Counted from the stretch's first letter, positions 7,983 through 17,918 are shown. The stretch: DNA of 64,000 bases from Nostocales cyanobacterium LEGE 12452 (GCA_015206945.1 JADEXV010000003.1:1-64000); one strand, 5' to 3'. Numbers and translations are program-made. The notes: generated by a model from the sequence alone, not told the origin.

Positions 7983-9173
7983 TTAAGGTACTAAGCGCAC
8001 AAACTTATTTTTCCCGACTTGTAAAACTTTACCTTGTAATTCACCAGGAGCACCGAAAGTGGTATCAGCATCAGTGATGCGATCGCCATCTAAACGCACG
8101 CCACCCTCTTGAATTTTCCGCTTTCCTTCGCCTGTACTTTTGCACAAGCCAGTGACATTGAGAATATACGCTAACTTAGTAGGGAACTGCTGCACGCCAG
8201 CTAGAGAGAATTCTGGAACTGCACCTTCCTTACCGCCGCTTTGGGCTGCTTCTTTCGCCTCTTGGGCTGCTTGTTCGCCGTGGTATTGTTTGACAACTTC
8301 CCATGCTAAAAGTGTTTGGCGATCGCGAGGATTTTCTGGCAGTTTATCCAAAGGTAAATCCGTCAACAGTTCAAAATACTGTTCTAGGAGATTATCGGGA
8401 ACTCCTTGCAACTTTTGATACTTTTGTCCTGGGTGTTCTGACAATCCGATATAATTACCTAAAGACTTAGACATTTTTTGCACGCCATCCGTGCCAATCA
8501 AAATTGGCAGCAGCATACCAAATTGGGGTTTTTGACCAAAATGGCGCTGCAAATCTCTGCCTACAGCAATATTAAATTTCTGATCGGTGCCACCTAATTC
8601 CACATCTGCCTCAACTGCAACCGAATCAAAACCTTGCATTAACGGGTACAGGAACTCATGGATAAAAATCGGATTCTCTTTTTTATAGCGATCGGCAAAT
8701 CCTTCTTTCGCTAACATCTGCCCCACCGTCATCGTGGAGAGTAACTCCAAAATTTTCTCTAAGTTGAGCTTAGAGAGCCATTCGGAGTTATAGCGCACCT
8801 CTAACCTTCCTGGTGTGTCAAAATCCAAGATAGGACGTACTTGATCTAAATAAGTCTGAGCATTTTGAGCTACATCTGCTTCTGTAAGCTGACGACGCAC
8901 TTCAGATTTACCAGTTGGATCGCCAATACGCGCTGTGAAATCACCAATAATTAAAACTGCTGTATGACCTGCATCTTGAAATCCTCGCAGTTTTCGTACT
9001 GGTATGCTATGACCTAGATGAATATCAGTACCAGTAGGGTCAATCCCCAATTTGACCCTCAAGGGTTGGTTCGTAGTTAGTAAGAGCCTTTCTAAACTTT
9101 CGCTGTTAACATCAACTGATTGTGGGAATACTTCTACTACACCACGACGCAACCAAGCAAAATCTGGCGTCAT
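7983..9173 (-). CDS. tyrS: Tyrosyl-tRNA synthetase
   Basis: A class I aminoacyl-tRNA synthetase charging tRNA-Tyr. I chose the ATG at 9171-9173 ([12 protein letters not shown]), giving 396 residues; an upstream in-frame extension of 44 residues to 9305 is low-complexity and unlike the family. The HIGH-like motif is in [13 protein letters not shown], the KMSKS motif is exact in [12 protein letters not shown], and an S4-like RNA-binding domain forms the C terminus ([21 protein letters not shown]). This is the TyrRS form with KMSKS found in many bacteria. It heads an operon with pyrF and a hypothetical gene. Confidence 0.96.
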   Translation of the reverse strand: MTPDFAWLRRGVVEVFPQSVDVNSESLERLLLTTNQPLRVKLGIDPTGTDIHLGHSIPVRKLRGFQDAGHTAVLIIGDFTARIGDPTGKSEVRRQLTEADVAQNAQTYLDQVRPILDFDTPGRLEVRYNSEWLSKLNLEKILELLSTMTVGQMLAKEGFADRYKKENPIFIHEFLYPLMQGFDSVAVEADVELGGTDQKFNIAVGRDLQRHFGQKPQFGMLLPILIGTDGVQKMSKSLGNYIGLSEHPGQKYQKLQGVPDNLLEQYFELLTDLPLDKLPENPRDRQTLLAWEVVKQYHGEQAAQEAKEAAQSGGKEGAVPEFSLAGVQQFPTKLAYILNVTGLCKSTGEGKRKIQEGGVRLDGDRITDADTTFGAPGELQGKVLQVGKNKFVRLVP

Positions 9174-9346
9174 GCTAAGAGATTCATTATTACCTATGTT
9201 TTGCACACTAGAAGTTAAGTTGGTTATATTCACTGGCAATTTATCCACTTTCTCATCTGCCAAACTACTATAATTGCAAAAAACTAACCGCCTTGCTTCA
9301 CCCAATCAATTACAGTTAAATTTACAAGTGAGGAAGTGAAATAGCC

Positions 9347-11272
9347 GTGTCGTCGTCTAGGACTTTTGAAGATAAACAGCCACAGCGTCGGGCTTCATCA
9401 GGTTTTGAGTTTTTGAAAGGAGTCGGTCAGGTAACTGGCGGTACTCTCCTCTCAATCACCATGCTGGCAAGTTCCATTGTAGCCGGAGGACTGGTTGGTT
9501 TAGCCATCAGTTTCCGTAATTTGCCAGATGTAAGACAGCTACGTAACTTCTTTCCCTCAGAAACGACTTACATTTATGACGTTAAGGGCAAACTCTTAAC
9601 CAGTATTCACGGGGAAGCCAATCGGGAAGTCGTACCCCTAGATAGAATTTCGCCGAATTTAAAACGGGCAGTATTAGCAAGTGAAGATGACCACTTCTAC
9701 GATCACCACGGTATTAATCCCACTAGTGTTGGCCGGGCCGTAGTAGCTAACGCAGCAGCAGGTGGAGTCAAAGAGGGTGGCTCTACTGTCACCATGCAAT
9801 TGGTAAAAAACCTATTTTTGTCTCGCAAGCGTGCTTTTACCCGAAAGTTAGCAGAGGGGGTGCTAGCAATCCGGTTAGAGCAAATTCTTACTAAAGACCA
9901 AATATTAGAAATGTACCTCAATCAAGTTTATTGGGGTCATAACAATTATGGTGTACAAACGGCAGCCCGCAGTTACTTTAATAAATCATCAGAATATTTA
10001 AGCTTGGGTGAGTCAGCAATGATGGCGGGTTTGATCCAAGCACCAGAAGAATTCAGCCCCTTTGTGAGCATGAAGCTGGCAAAACAGAAACAAAAAGAAG
10101 TGCTGGGACGGATGCTGGAATTGAACTGGATCAACCAGTCAGAGTACGACAATGCCCTCAAACAAGAAATCAAACTTGGTAGAATCAAATCCTTTCAAGG
10201 TAGTGCTTTACCTTATATAACCAATACAGTAGCTCAGGAGTTGGCTAAGAAGTTTGGGCGTGAGACATTACTCAAAGGTGGGATGCGCGTCCAAACTACA
10301 GTTGATGCCAACTTCCAAATAATGGCAGAGGAAACTGTCGTTAAGTGGCATAAATCATTGCTTGGGCAGGGATTATCTAAGAATCAAATCGCCTTGGTAG
10401 CAATTGATCCGCGCACACATTTTATTAAAGCACTGGTGGGTGGTGTAGATCCTAAGATCAGTGAATTTAATCGTGCAACTCAATCTCAACGTCAGCCCGG
10501 CTCTTCCTTTAAACCGTTTGTCTACTATGCTGCTTTTGCTACTGGTAAATATGGGCCAGACTCAACGGTGGTAGATTCTCCAGTCAGCTATCAAGATGGT
10601 AATGGTCGGTACTTCCCCAGAAATTATGATGGGGGTTTTAGCGGTCCTATGCCAATTCGCACGGCTTTAGCCCAGTCGCGCAACATTCCCGTGATTAAGA
10701 TTGGTAAGGCTGTTGGCATGAATCGAGTGATCGAAACTTGCCGTACTTTGGGGATCATGAGTCCCATGGAACCTGTTACCTCTCTGCCTCTGGGTGCAAT
10801 TGGTGTCACTCCCCTAGAAATGGCTAGTGCTTATGCTACCTTTGCTAATTATGGCTGGCAATCTCCACCCACTGTAATAGCCCGTGTCACAGATAGTAGT
10901 GGTAACGTGTTACTAGATAATACCCCGAAACCCCAGCTAGTTTTAGACCCTTGGGCATCGGCAGCCATTATCGATGTGATGCGAACAGTAGTTACTAATG
11001 GTACAGGTAAAGGTGCTGCCATAGGTCGTCAAAGCGCTGGGAAGACGGGTACAACTTCCTCAGAAAAGGATATCTGGTATGTTGGCACTGTGCCACAGCT
11101 AACCACTGCGGTTTGGGTAGGTAGGGACGACAACAGACAACTAGCTAGCCGTGCTACAGGCGGTGGTATGGTTGCTCCCATTTGGAAAGATTTTATGGAA
11201 AAGGCACTTAAGAACGTACCCGTAGAAAACTTCAAGTCACCTTCCCAGTTTTCTCGTCCCAAGTCACAATAA
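9347..11272 (+). CDS. Class A penicillin-binding protein (PBP1A type)
   Basis: A 641-residue bifunctional peptidoglycan synthase. Residues about 31-56 form the N-terminal membrane anchor. The GT51 glycosyltransferase domain starts with SEDDHFYDHHG (catalytic Glu113) and includes GGSTVTMQLVKNLFL and LEMYLNQVYWGHNNYG. The transpeptidase domain has SSFK (catalytic Ser386), the SRN motif in LAQSRNIPVIK, and KTG in SAGKTGTTSSEKD. All catalytic motifs are intact. GTG is the start codon; the gene is divergent from tyrS. It acts at the periplasmic face of the plasma membrane. Cyanobacteria carry several such paralogues, so no specific gene symbol is given. Confidence 0.95.
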   Translation: MSSSRTFEDKQPQRRASSGFEFLKGVGQVTGGTLLSITMLASSIVAGGLVGLAISFRNLPDVRQLRNFFPSETTYIYDVKGKLLTSIHGEANREVVPLDRISPNLKRAVLASEDDHFYDHHGINPTSVGRAVVANAAAGGVKEGGSTVTMQLVKNLFLSRKRAFTRKLAEGVLAIRLEQILTKDQILEMYLNQVYWGHNNYGVQTAARSYFNKSSEYLSLGESAMMAGLIQAPEEFSPFVSMKLAKQKQKEVLGRMLELNWINQSEYDNALKQEIKLGRIKSFQGSALPYITNTVAQELAKKFGRETLLKGGMRVQTTVDANFQIMAEETVVKWHKSLLGQGLSKNQIALVAIDPRTHFIKALVGGVDPKISEFNRATQSQRQPGSSFKPFVYYAAFATGKYGPDSTVVDSPVSYQDGNGRYFPRNYDGGFSGPMPIRTALAQSRNIPVIKIGKAVGMNRVIETCRTLGIMSPMEPVTSLPLGAIGVTPLEMASAYATFANYGWQSPPTVIARVTDSSGNVLLDNTPKPQLVLDPWASAAIIDVMRTVVTNGTGKGAAIGRQSAGKTGTTSSEKDIWYVGTVPQLTTAVWVGRDDNRQLASRATGGGMVAPIWKDFMEKALKNVPVENFKSPSQFSRPKSQ

Positions 11273-11380
11273 TCTAATTTTAGATTTTGAATTTTGGATT
11301 GCCAATGAATCCAAAATCTGTATTGGAAAGTTGGAGCGCCGACTTCTGGCGATCTGACTTTCCACAAAATCTAAAATTGA

Positions 11381-11704
11381 CTAGGGCTGTTTTTCTAGCT
11401 CGGCTTTCATCCGTTCTAAAGTGAGGTGCATTTGGTCAAACATTTGTTGCGGGGTGACACCGAACTGACCTAATTGCGTTTTCAATTGTTCTACTGTCAT
11501 TTGTGCCATGAAATCTTCTGATAGCTCGAAGCGCTTCATAAAGATGCGATACCGATCCATCATGGTTTCCATTTGCTCAATAAACAGCTTTTTGCCATCG
11601 CGGTCAAATTTGCCGTAGCTGTTGCCAAGCTTGATCAGCGCTTGATAATCCTCAAACAGCTGTTTTGCTTCTTGCTGAACTATTTCAGAATCGAAGAATC
11701 CCAT
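11381..11704 (-). CDS. DUF1825 family protein
   Basis: A 107-residue, highly charged, mostly helical protein restricted to cyanobacteria (and plastid relatives). It begins MGFFDSEIVQQEAKQLFEDY and contains FDRDGKKLFIEQMETMMDRY. No membrane span, no catalytic motif. The function is unknown. It is convergent with the penicillin-binding protein gene; the intervening 108 bp contain an inverted repeat made of TAGATTTT/AAAATCTA words that may end both transcripts. Confidence 0.85.
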   Translation of the reverse strand: MGFFDSEIVQQEAKQLFEDYQALIKLGNSYGKFDRDGKKLFIEQMETMMDRYRIFMKRFELSEDFMAQMTVEQLKTQLGQFGVTPQQMFDQMHLTLERMKAELEKQP

Positions 11705-11830
11705 ATTGCTTATATTAAACTGAGCGCCCAGACTCAGTAGCTTAATAGTTTTACTTCTATTTATTATTTTAGTCTAGGGGAGTAATCTAGTCACGAAGCT
11801 TCGGTTTTGGTACGGTTTGTTACCGAAATT

Positions 11831-12331
11831 TCAACACTTGACTTGAGAAGGTTTCCCCTTGTTAAATCGACTTAATAAAGCGGCGATACTCAGAGCTTTA
11901 GCTATTGATTTAGGATTAGTCTTTTCGCCCGGTTCAATTTTCAGTCTGGTAGCGTATTTCTGAGCTAGTGAATCTTGCGGGTTAAGTTTTAATGCTTGAC
12001 GGATGTAAACCCTGGCCATCCCGATAAATTTCTGTTTTAGATGTACTAAACCTAATAAGGCATAATATTCGCTGTTATTTGGCTCTAACTTGATGGCATC
12101 GCGCAGTTCTTGCACGGCTAAGGGCCAATTGGCTAGCTTGACGTACTCAATAGCCCGCTGGTAGTGACGTTGAGCGTAGTTTGTCAAAACTGGTTCGACA
12201 TTAGTTTTTTCATTTAATGTCAATTCCACTGGCTTGACTTCTACTTCAGGGATGATGCGAACAGCTTTTTGCGCTAGAAACAAGTCAGGTTTATGCAACT
12301 GTAAGTAAACTAAATTCAGTATGCTAATTTG
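11831..12331 (-). pseudogene. C-terminal (TPR) part of an interrupted DnaJ/TPR gene
   Basis: The region encodes tetratricopeptide repeats, for example YQRAIEYVKLANWPLAVQEL and then AIKLEPNNSEYYALLGLVHL, and ends GKPSQVKC. Its natural 5' part lies beyond the IS1-family element: the codons QQI before the element join in frame to SILNLVYLQLHKPD after it when the element and one target copy are removed. The reading frame as it stands continues 114 bp into the IS (to 12445), so a chimeric TPR protein could in principle be made from an IS-borne start, but I regard this as a broken gene. Confidence 0.85.
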
Positions 12332-13088
12332 GGCGTTGCTGAATAGGTAATGATTTAAGCAGGGAGGGGAACTGTCCGATACTTCAAATAATGCAGCAGC
12401 AAGCGGAGCGAACACTTCAACATCTCGATGGATTTGGAGTAGCACAAGGTTTTCCGGTGCAACCGTGCTAGGTAATGTCGCAGACGGGTGTTCTCCCCCT
12501 CAACCCGAGTCATGTAAGTCTTGCTGACAATCTGATCACCTTCGGCGATGAACATAGGATAAACCTTCCATCCATCCGTGACGTAGAAGAAACAGTGCCA
12601 GCACTTCACGATAGACCATAACAACTGGAAGGTTTCGCTGCTGCGATCGCCGATGACCCAAGCCAAAATTCCTGCTTGCTTATGATTGACCGCAGTCCAA
12701 ATCCAAAGTTTATTGCGCTTGTTACCTACAAAGGTTTGTAGTTCATCCAAGTCAGTTATTTCTGGGATTTCTTCAGCTTCCGGGGCATCTCTAAGGGGAT
12801 GTCCAGCATCTCGAATCCAGTGCATGACGGTAGTGTGGTGGATCTCGGTAACTCGTTCGATGCCGCGCAGCCCCATGCCATTGAGATACATTTTGATACA
12901 CAGTTGCTTGATGTCATCTGAGTAACGCCAGGGACGGTATGATTCAAGGAATTGCCGACCACAATCCTTGCACTTATAGCACTGTCTTCCTCGACGGTGT
13001 CCGTTTTTAGCAGTTTGAGTGGAGTGACATTGAGGACATTTCATACCTTTATTATGCCAAATATTACCATTACTCTTTCAGCAACGCC
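12332..13088 (-). mobile_element. IS1-family insertion sequence (757 bp)
   Basis: The ends are imperfect inverted repeats: GGCGTTGCTGAATAGGTAATG on the left against GGCGTTGCTGAAAGAGTAATG on the right, three mismatches in 21. Flanking 8-bp direct repeats CTAATTTG (12324-12331 and 13089-13096) are the target duplication, and 8-9 bp is the size made by IS1-type elements. One transposase frame fills the element. The length is close to the classical IS1 (about 770 bp). The inserted copy looks intact and recent, since the target duplication is perfect. Confidence 0.93.
12355..13044 (-). CDS. IS1-family transposase, single frame
   Basis: A 229-residue transposase. The N terminus has the InsA-like zinc ribbon (CPQC, then CYKCKDC, residues 3-28) and a helix-turn-helix (GLRGIERVTEIHHTTVMHWI). 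The InsB-like catalytic part has candidate DDE residues in DLDELQTFVG, FYVTDGWKVYP and VEGENTRLRHYL. In classical IS1 the two halves are joined by a -1 frameshift; here they are one continuous frame. Start and stop are inside the inverted repeats. Likely functional. Confidence 0.93.
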   Translation of the reverse strand: MKCPQCHSTQTAKNGHRRGRQCYKCKDCGRQFLESYRPWRYSDDIKQLCIKMYLNGMGLRGIERVTEIHHTTVMHWIRDAGHPLRDAPEAEEIPEITDLDELQTFVGNKRNKLWIWTAVNHKQAGILAWVIGDRSSETFQLLWSIVKCWHCFFYVTDGWKVYPMFIAEGDQIVSKTYMTRVEGENTRLRHYLARLHRKTLCYSKSIEMLKCSLRLLLHYLKYRTVPLPA

Positions 13089-13528
13089 CTAATTTGTTGT
13101 GTAATTTGATAGAACTGATGGAGCGATTTGTATTGAGCTTCTGCATAGGAGGCGATCGCTTCTTCGTAAAACAATTCTGCTTGGGGTGCAGACATTTCTA
13201 TAATTTCCTTACCTATGGCACTTTGCCCACACAAAGCTTGCTGCTTTAATACTCTTGCGTCCGATCGCAGCATGGCTATAGCAATCAAACGCTTGTGTCG
13301 ATTTTTGAGTTGTTCGTAAGCTGGATTGATTAAATGGCTAAATATTGCCGTTGCTAATTCTTGGTCTGGATTGCAGCTTTTAGCATAGCGATCGGGATGT
13401 AGCAGTTTCGCTAAAGTGTGATAGCGTTTAAAAATCTGGCGATCGTCAGCACTCACAGAAATTCCTAGCACAGCGTAAGGATCACAAAGCTGTTTAAACC
13501 ATTCTGGCGGTAGGAAGGTCTGTGACAT
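13070..13528 (-). pseudogene. N-terminal (J-domain) part of the interrupted DnaJ/TPR gene
   Basis: Encodes a J domain with the diagnostic HPD motif (HTLAKLLHPDRYAKS), the surface that stimulates DnaK ATPase. I prefer the ATG at 13526-13528 (MSQTFLPPEWF) over an upstream TTG. Codons continue normally to about 13089; the last residues (RALLKE, stop at 13070) are encoded by the end of the IS element. Fusing across the insertion gives a J-domain followed by TPR repeats, an architecture common among cyanobacterial DnaJ-like proteins. The truncated J-domain protein could still be produced. Confidence 0.85.
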
Positions 13529-13613
13529 TGCAGTAATCTGATCCTTTAAAAACTTAAAATTAACATCAAAGCTCAATGCACAGTCATGTGAAACTTACTC
13601 AAATTTCTTCAAA

Positions 13614-13640
13614 TCGGGGATTGGGGATTGGGAATTAGTT
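13614..13640. repeat. GGGGATT heptamers
   Basis: GGGGATT GGGGATT GGGAATT units lie between the J-domain fragment and the TM2 gene. STRR class. Confidence 0.6.
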
Positions 13641-13713
13641 AGGGATGAATTGTTTCTGTGCCTTTTGGCTGTCTTATTGTAAAAACTATGGTATTCGTAT
13701 ACTTATTAGAAAT

Positions 13714-14088
13714 ATGTTGACTAAGCGCAAAAGTCGAAGTGTTGCCGCTGTTTTAGCTTTTTCTGGCACGCTGACAATTTCAGGATTACATAAATTCTAC
13801 CTGGGACAGCCTCTGTGGGGTGTTTTGTATGTGTTGCTTTCCTGGACACCTATCCCCAAGGTAGCTAGTGCGATTGAAGGAGTTTGGTATTTAGCCCAAG
13901 ACGAAGAAGCTTTTGATCGCAATTTTAATTTAGGCAAATCAGCAGCGAGGAACTCACAAAAGGCGATTAATCAGGTAGGAGCGATCGCTGACGCAATGCG
14001 GGAATTAGATGCTCTGCGCCAGGATGGACTAATTTCAGAGTATGAATTTGAACAAAAGCGCCGCCAATTGTTAGACCAGATTTCTTGA
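13714..14088 (+). CDS. TM2 domain protein with C-terminal SHOCT-like motif
   Basis: Starting at the ATG at 13714 the protein has 124 residues (the frame is open 69 bp further upstream, but that part is not conserved-looking). Residues about 9-55 form two membrane helices with the TM2 signature GLHKFYLGQPLWGVLYVLL. The C terminus, LDALRQDGLISEYEFEQKRR, resembles the SHOCT motif (short C-terminal oligomerisation segment). TM2 proteins are small membrane proteins of unclear role. The next gene (HhH protein) starts 15 bp downstream, so the two probably form an operon. Confidence 0.8.
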   Translation: MLTKRKSRSVAAVLAFSGTLTISGLHKFYLGQPLWGVLYVLLSWTPIPKVASAIEGVWYLAQDEEAFDRNFNLGKSAARNSQKAINQVGAIADAMRELDALRQDGLISEYEFEQKRRQLLDQIS

Positions 14089-14102
14089 GGTAAGCGACAA
14101 TC

Positions 14103-14636
14103 ATGAATAACTGGCTACCTTTAAATTCCAGACTGCAAAAACTCCGCACCAAGCTCCTCAACGATCCCTACTATCGCCTACAATCTGGGGAAGAAATTCA
14201 GATCGCGGCTCAATTAGGTATTCGCATTGATGCTAATCAAGCCACTGTAGATGATTGGTTACGCCTACCAGGTTTATCAATTCACCAAGCGCGATCGCTT
14301 GTGGAACTTTCACATTCGGGTGTGAAATTTTACTGTATTGAAGATATCGCTGCGGCTTTGGGTATACCAGCGCCTCGTCTAGAGCCATTAAAGCCTCTGC
14401 TGAATTTTATTTACTATGACCACGAAGCTTTAGAAAATCCTACCCATTTACTCAACCCGAACACAGCAACCGTTGAAAAACTAGCACAAATTCCATTTAT
14501 AGATTTGTCTTTGGCGGAAGCAGTGGTGCAAAACCGACAATCAGCCGGGCCTTACCGTAACCTGGCTGATTTCCAACGGCGGTTAGAGTTAACTGGTGAT
14601 GCGATCGCCCAGATAATGTATTATTTGAGATTTTAA
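14103..14636 (+). CDS. Helix-hairpin-helix protein (ComEA-like repeats)
   Basis: A 177-residue soluble protein with at least two helix-hairpin-helix units: around residues 53-85 (LRLPGLSIHQARSLVELS) and around 115-165 (NTATVEKLAQIPFIDLSLAE, then QSAGPYRNLADFQRRL). Such units bind DNA non-specifically and resemble those in the DNA-uptake protein ComEA, but no signal peptide or membrane anchor is present, so a competence role is not supported. It probably shares a transcript with the preceding TM2 gene. Confidence 0.78.
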   Translation: MNNWLPLNSRLQKLRTKLLNDPYYRLQSGEEIQIAAQLGIRIDANQATVDDWLRLPGLSIHQARSLVELSHSGVKFYCIEDIAAALGIPAPRLEPLKPLLNFIYYDHEALENPTHLLNPNTATVEKLAQIPFIDLSLAEAVVQNRQSAGPYRNLADFQRRLELTGDAIAQIMYYLRF

Positions 14637-14715
14637 ATTAAAAGTTAGAAGTCTTAAAATAACTTCTAACTCTGGCAATTTTCGATTGAAAGAAAAATCC
14701 AAAATCTAAAACTGA

Positions 14716-15288
14716 TTAAATGAACCCAATGCGATCGAGAGGCCAAAAGCGAAACGTTGCCCGACCGATGACATTTTTTCTGGGTAAAAAGCCCCAATAG
14801 CGAGAATCATTACTATCGTTGCGATTATCTCCCATAACGAAAAATTCGTCTTCTGGGACTTTTACTGGTTGGTATGGCTGATTTGGAGGTTCCGCGATGT
14901 AGTCTTCTGCCAAGGGTTGACCGTTAAGGTAAACTTTACCAGAAGCAACACTAATTACCTCACCAGGCTGGCCAATAACTCGCTTGATAAACGCTTGGTC
15001 TTTGGGATATCCTCGACGTTGTAGTTCTGCGGGTGGCTGAAAAACAATAATATCCCCAGTTATGGGAGGGTGAAAATGGTAGGAGATTTTTTCAACTACC
15101 AAGCGATCGCCAGTATGTAAGGTGGGTAACATCGAGTCAGAAGGTATATAGCGCGGTTCGGCGATAAAAGTCCTGATTAAGAATGCCAAACACAGTGCGA
15201 TCGCAATTAAGATCAGATTTTCTCGCCAACTACGCCATACTTTTAACGACGCACGCTCTTCTTTTGCATCACTTTCGTGAGGAATCAT
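14716..15288 (-). CDS. lepB: Signal peptidase I
   Basis: A 190-residue type I signal peptidase (S26). One N-terminal membrane helix (about 24-42) anchors the enzyme; the catalytic Ser52 lies in PSDSMLPTLHTGD and the general base Lys102 in QAFIKRVIGQPGE. Box E is present as GDNRNDSNDSRYWGFLP. It cleaves signal peptides from proteins exported across the plasma or thylakoid membrane. Nostocales usually have more than one copy, so paralogues elsewhere are likely. ATG start; the long upstream gap carries no gene. Confidence 0.96.
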   Translation of the reverse strand: MIPHESDAKEERASLKVWRSWRENLILIAIALCLAFLIRTFIAEPRYIPSDSMLPTLHTGDRLVVEKISYHFHPPITGDIIVFQPPAELQRRGYPKDQAFIKRVIGQPGEVISVASGKVYLNGQPLAEDYIAEPPNQPYQPVKVPEDEFFVMGDNRNDSNDSRYWGFLPRKNVIGRATFRFWPLDRIGFI

Positions 15289-16870
15289 AAAAGTTTCTAG
15301 CCAGTTTCAGAAGTGAGACAAATACCTTGATTATTTTGACTCAAAAGGTATATCAATAGGAAAGCAGGGTTGAAGCTCAATCTATACAGACATCAGATAA
15401 TACACTTATCCATTTACCAAAGATAAGCAAAAGTGCTGTAAATAAACTATGACTTGTCTAAGGTAATATAAGCAAATAATTAAGATTGCTAAATAAATAA
15501 TTAAAATAAAAATTCTAATTGCTGTAATTATAAGGCAAGTTATGAGAGGATTGTCAGTTTTGTTTCTTCCTGGCAAACAAGCTAGTTAAAGACTTCTAGA
15601 GCAATACAACTAGTAGGTTTTTTCTTGAAACGGCAAAATACTCTACCCCATGTTTGACAGTATCTACCTCACTTTACTGAAAAAAGGCAGAGGGCAGTTT
15701 TGCTGGAGGTTAAGTTGCAAGAAAATATATTTTAGACTCTAGCTTTAAGTGATATTACATAGAATTATTCAAATTTAAATGTACTATTTGATGCAAAAAT
15801 ATAGTTAAAATAAGCATTTTTAGTAAAAAATACGACTTTCAAAGATTAAATATAGACCTTATTGCTTCAAGGGATAGATGCCATACTATTGTAATTTTAA
15901 TCACTTGCCTATATACCCGAAATTAATTTCCGTAATTACACGGTGACAGTGCATATTAAACTGTACTATTAATTAAGATATAAACATACTTAATTATTGA
16001 GAAAAACATTCACAGACAGAAAGCTACTAGCAATTTCGGCTAAAGTATCAGCATCCGAAAGAGAAGTAAGCTGCTGATAGAATTATTTTTGTTGAATGAG
16101 TCAAAGGTGACTAGATTTAAAGAATAAATGCCCCTTGGCAATGAGAAACTATATTGAATCAATTTTCGTCTGATCTATTTCAGAGAAAATCCCAGGTAAC
16201 ATTCTGTCAGTTTAAAATTTAACTTTTTCTTAAAAAGGAAATAATGGTAACAGGCAGTAAAATATATCCTATCAAGAATAGAACTAATAGTTTCCCAGAC
16301 TTTTTTTAAAGATACCCCACCCTTGTAAGTAGTTTTGTATGTTAATCAAAGAATTGACTTAAGTGGTAAATTATACAGATTTGCTGTCACAAAGTCTGGC
16401 TAAAAACTTCAGTCTGCTAAAAGTGTAAATTGTAGGTATGAAACTGAGTTCATCTTATTTGAAAAGCTATAAAACTTGAAGGATAATGCTGCCTTAGCGG
16501 TGAACTGAAAAATAGCAACTAATTCAGAACTCCTATTTAAGAGGATTTTGGGGTGTGGTTAATTATCTGATTCTATTCCTCTCCTTCTTAGAGCTAGCAG
16601 TAAGAATGTGGAAGCGTAGAGCTTACCTTTTCTGACTGGGTTGAAATTAAACAGTACCAAGTATTGTATATTCAACGCTGTGCAAATCTAGAGCATATAG
16701 ATTTTAGTTAAAGCAATATAGTCTGTCTTATCAATTCTGAATTCCGGTTAGTACCAATTTCAATTTTCATGATTACCAGAAAGTAACTGGTATCTAAATA
16801 TCTAATAAAAATGTGCTACAACGTACCGTCATAGGCGTGGTGATGGTTCGATCTTTGAAGGAGCTTTGAG
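15289..16870. other. 1.58-kb AT-rich region without a recognisable gene
   Basis: I read both strands and found no open frame with family features, no tRNA-like element, no tandem repeat and no insertion-sequence ends. It separates lepB (transcribed leftwards) from the deacetylase gene (rightwards), so both promoters must lie inside it. The deacetylase has a good ribosome-binding site (AAGGAG, 16857-16862). The rest may hold regulatory DNA, non-coding RNA or decayed sequence. Confidence 0.6.
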
Positions 16871-17779
16871 GTGGAAAACAATAAGTCGTTTCTGTGGCCA
16901 GAAGGAATATTAATTGCGCTACTTGCTTTAGGTGGTGTTTTTAGTCTTGCTTTTATGATGCTTCTAAGACCAAATGCTTCGGATGCTCAAAGTAGACCAA
17001 GTATAAATATCAAGGATGTATCTGCAAACGTAGGAATTCAGCAGCGCATTGAGAAATTAAAGGCAGCGATGCTTACAAGTTGGCAGCAAGAAGCACAAAC
17101 AAAGGGTCTAGCCTACCCCATACCATCACGTTTTCAAGGGCAAACTATTAAGGCTGCAAAACTTACTCAGGGTGAAAAAGTGATTGCTCTCACCTTTGAT
17201 GATGGCCCTTGGCCTCAGACTACAGAGCAAGTGCTAAATATTCTGAAATCAAATAATATCAAAGGGACGTTTTTTGTAGTCGGGCAGAACCTAAAAAATT
17301 ATCCAGAGTTAGGAAAGCAGATTGTAGCTCAAGGTCACGTCATTGCCAACCATACTTGGCATCACTGGTATCACTTCTTTAATCAACAAGCAGCTGCTTT
17401 TGAAATTGAGCGCACAACAGACTTAATTTATCAAGTTACAGGTGTTAAAACAAATCTGTTCCGACCGCCTGGTGGCAACCTACACAATGGATTATCTGCT
17501 TATGCTAAAGGGCAAAAGTATGCTGTGGTGATGTGGTCGGCTGACTCTACAGATTACAAGTTACCAGCTGTACCAAAGTTGATTGATAACGTGATTAAAG
17601 ATTCTAAACCTGGTGGTATTGTGCTAATGCATGATGGTGGTGGTAATCGTTCCAGAACTGTGCAAGCTTTACCAGAAATTATTAACAATCTTAAAAAGCA
17701 AGGCTATCGCTTTGTGACTATTCCAGAACTTTTAGAAATGGAAGATACAGATCAAAAGTTGCTTGCTAACAAAAAGTAA
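16871..17779 (+). CDS. Polysaccharide deacetylase (NodB domain)
   Basis: A 302-residue CE4 family enzyme. A single N-terminal membrane segment (about residues 12-33) anchors it, with the catalytic domain outside the cytoplasm. Motif 1 is TFDDGPWPQT (catalytic base and metal Asp), motif 2 NHTWHH (metal His ligands), motif 3 RPPGGNLHNG, and later motifs MWSADSTDY and VLMHDGGG are present. It would remove N-acetyl groups from peptidoglycan or an extracellular polysaccharide; the substrate is not decidable. GTG start, supported by AAGGAG seven bases upstream. Confidence 0.93.
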   Translation: MENNKSFLWPEGILIALLALGGVFSLAFMMLLRPNASDAQSRPSINIKDVSANVGIQQRIEKLKAAMLTSWQQEAQTKGLAYPIPSRFQGQTIKAAKLTQGEKVIALTFDDGPWPQTTEQVLNILKSNNIKGTFFVVGQNLKNYPELGKQIVAQGHVIANHTWHHWYHFFNQQAAAFEIERTTDLIYQVTGVKTNLFRPPGGNLHNGLSAYAKGQKYAVVMWSADSTDYKLPAVPKLIDNVIKDSKPGGIVLMHDGGGNRSRTVQALPEIINNLKKQGYRFVTIPELLEMEDTDQKLLANKK

Positions 17780-17892
17780 TAATCAATTATGGGTAATTAG
17801 TGAATAGTAATTGGCTAAAAACTAAAATTATGTTTTTTGGTTAAAATGTATTATCTGTGATTACAGTTTAGACAAATTACTGCTGTGAAACT

Positions 17893-17918
17893 AAAAAAAA
17901 ATCAACTTAAAAGTTGAT
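17893..17918 (-). terminator. Terminator of the methyltransferase gene
   Basis: Stem ATCAACTT/AAGTTGAT with a 2-base loop. On the minus strand it is followed by a run of eight or nine T. It lies 29 bp past the methyltransferase stop codon. Confidence 0.8.

Noticed and set aside
9174-9305. 44-residue N-terminal extension of TyrS
   Set aside because: It is unlike TyrRS N termini, whereas [12 protein letters not shown] at 9173 fits the family start.
12332-12445. N-terminal extension of the TPR fragment reading into the IS element
   Set aside because: These codons belong to the transposase-coding end of the IS in another frame; the real upstream partner is the J-domain part across the insertion.
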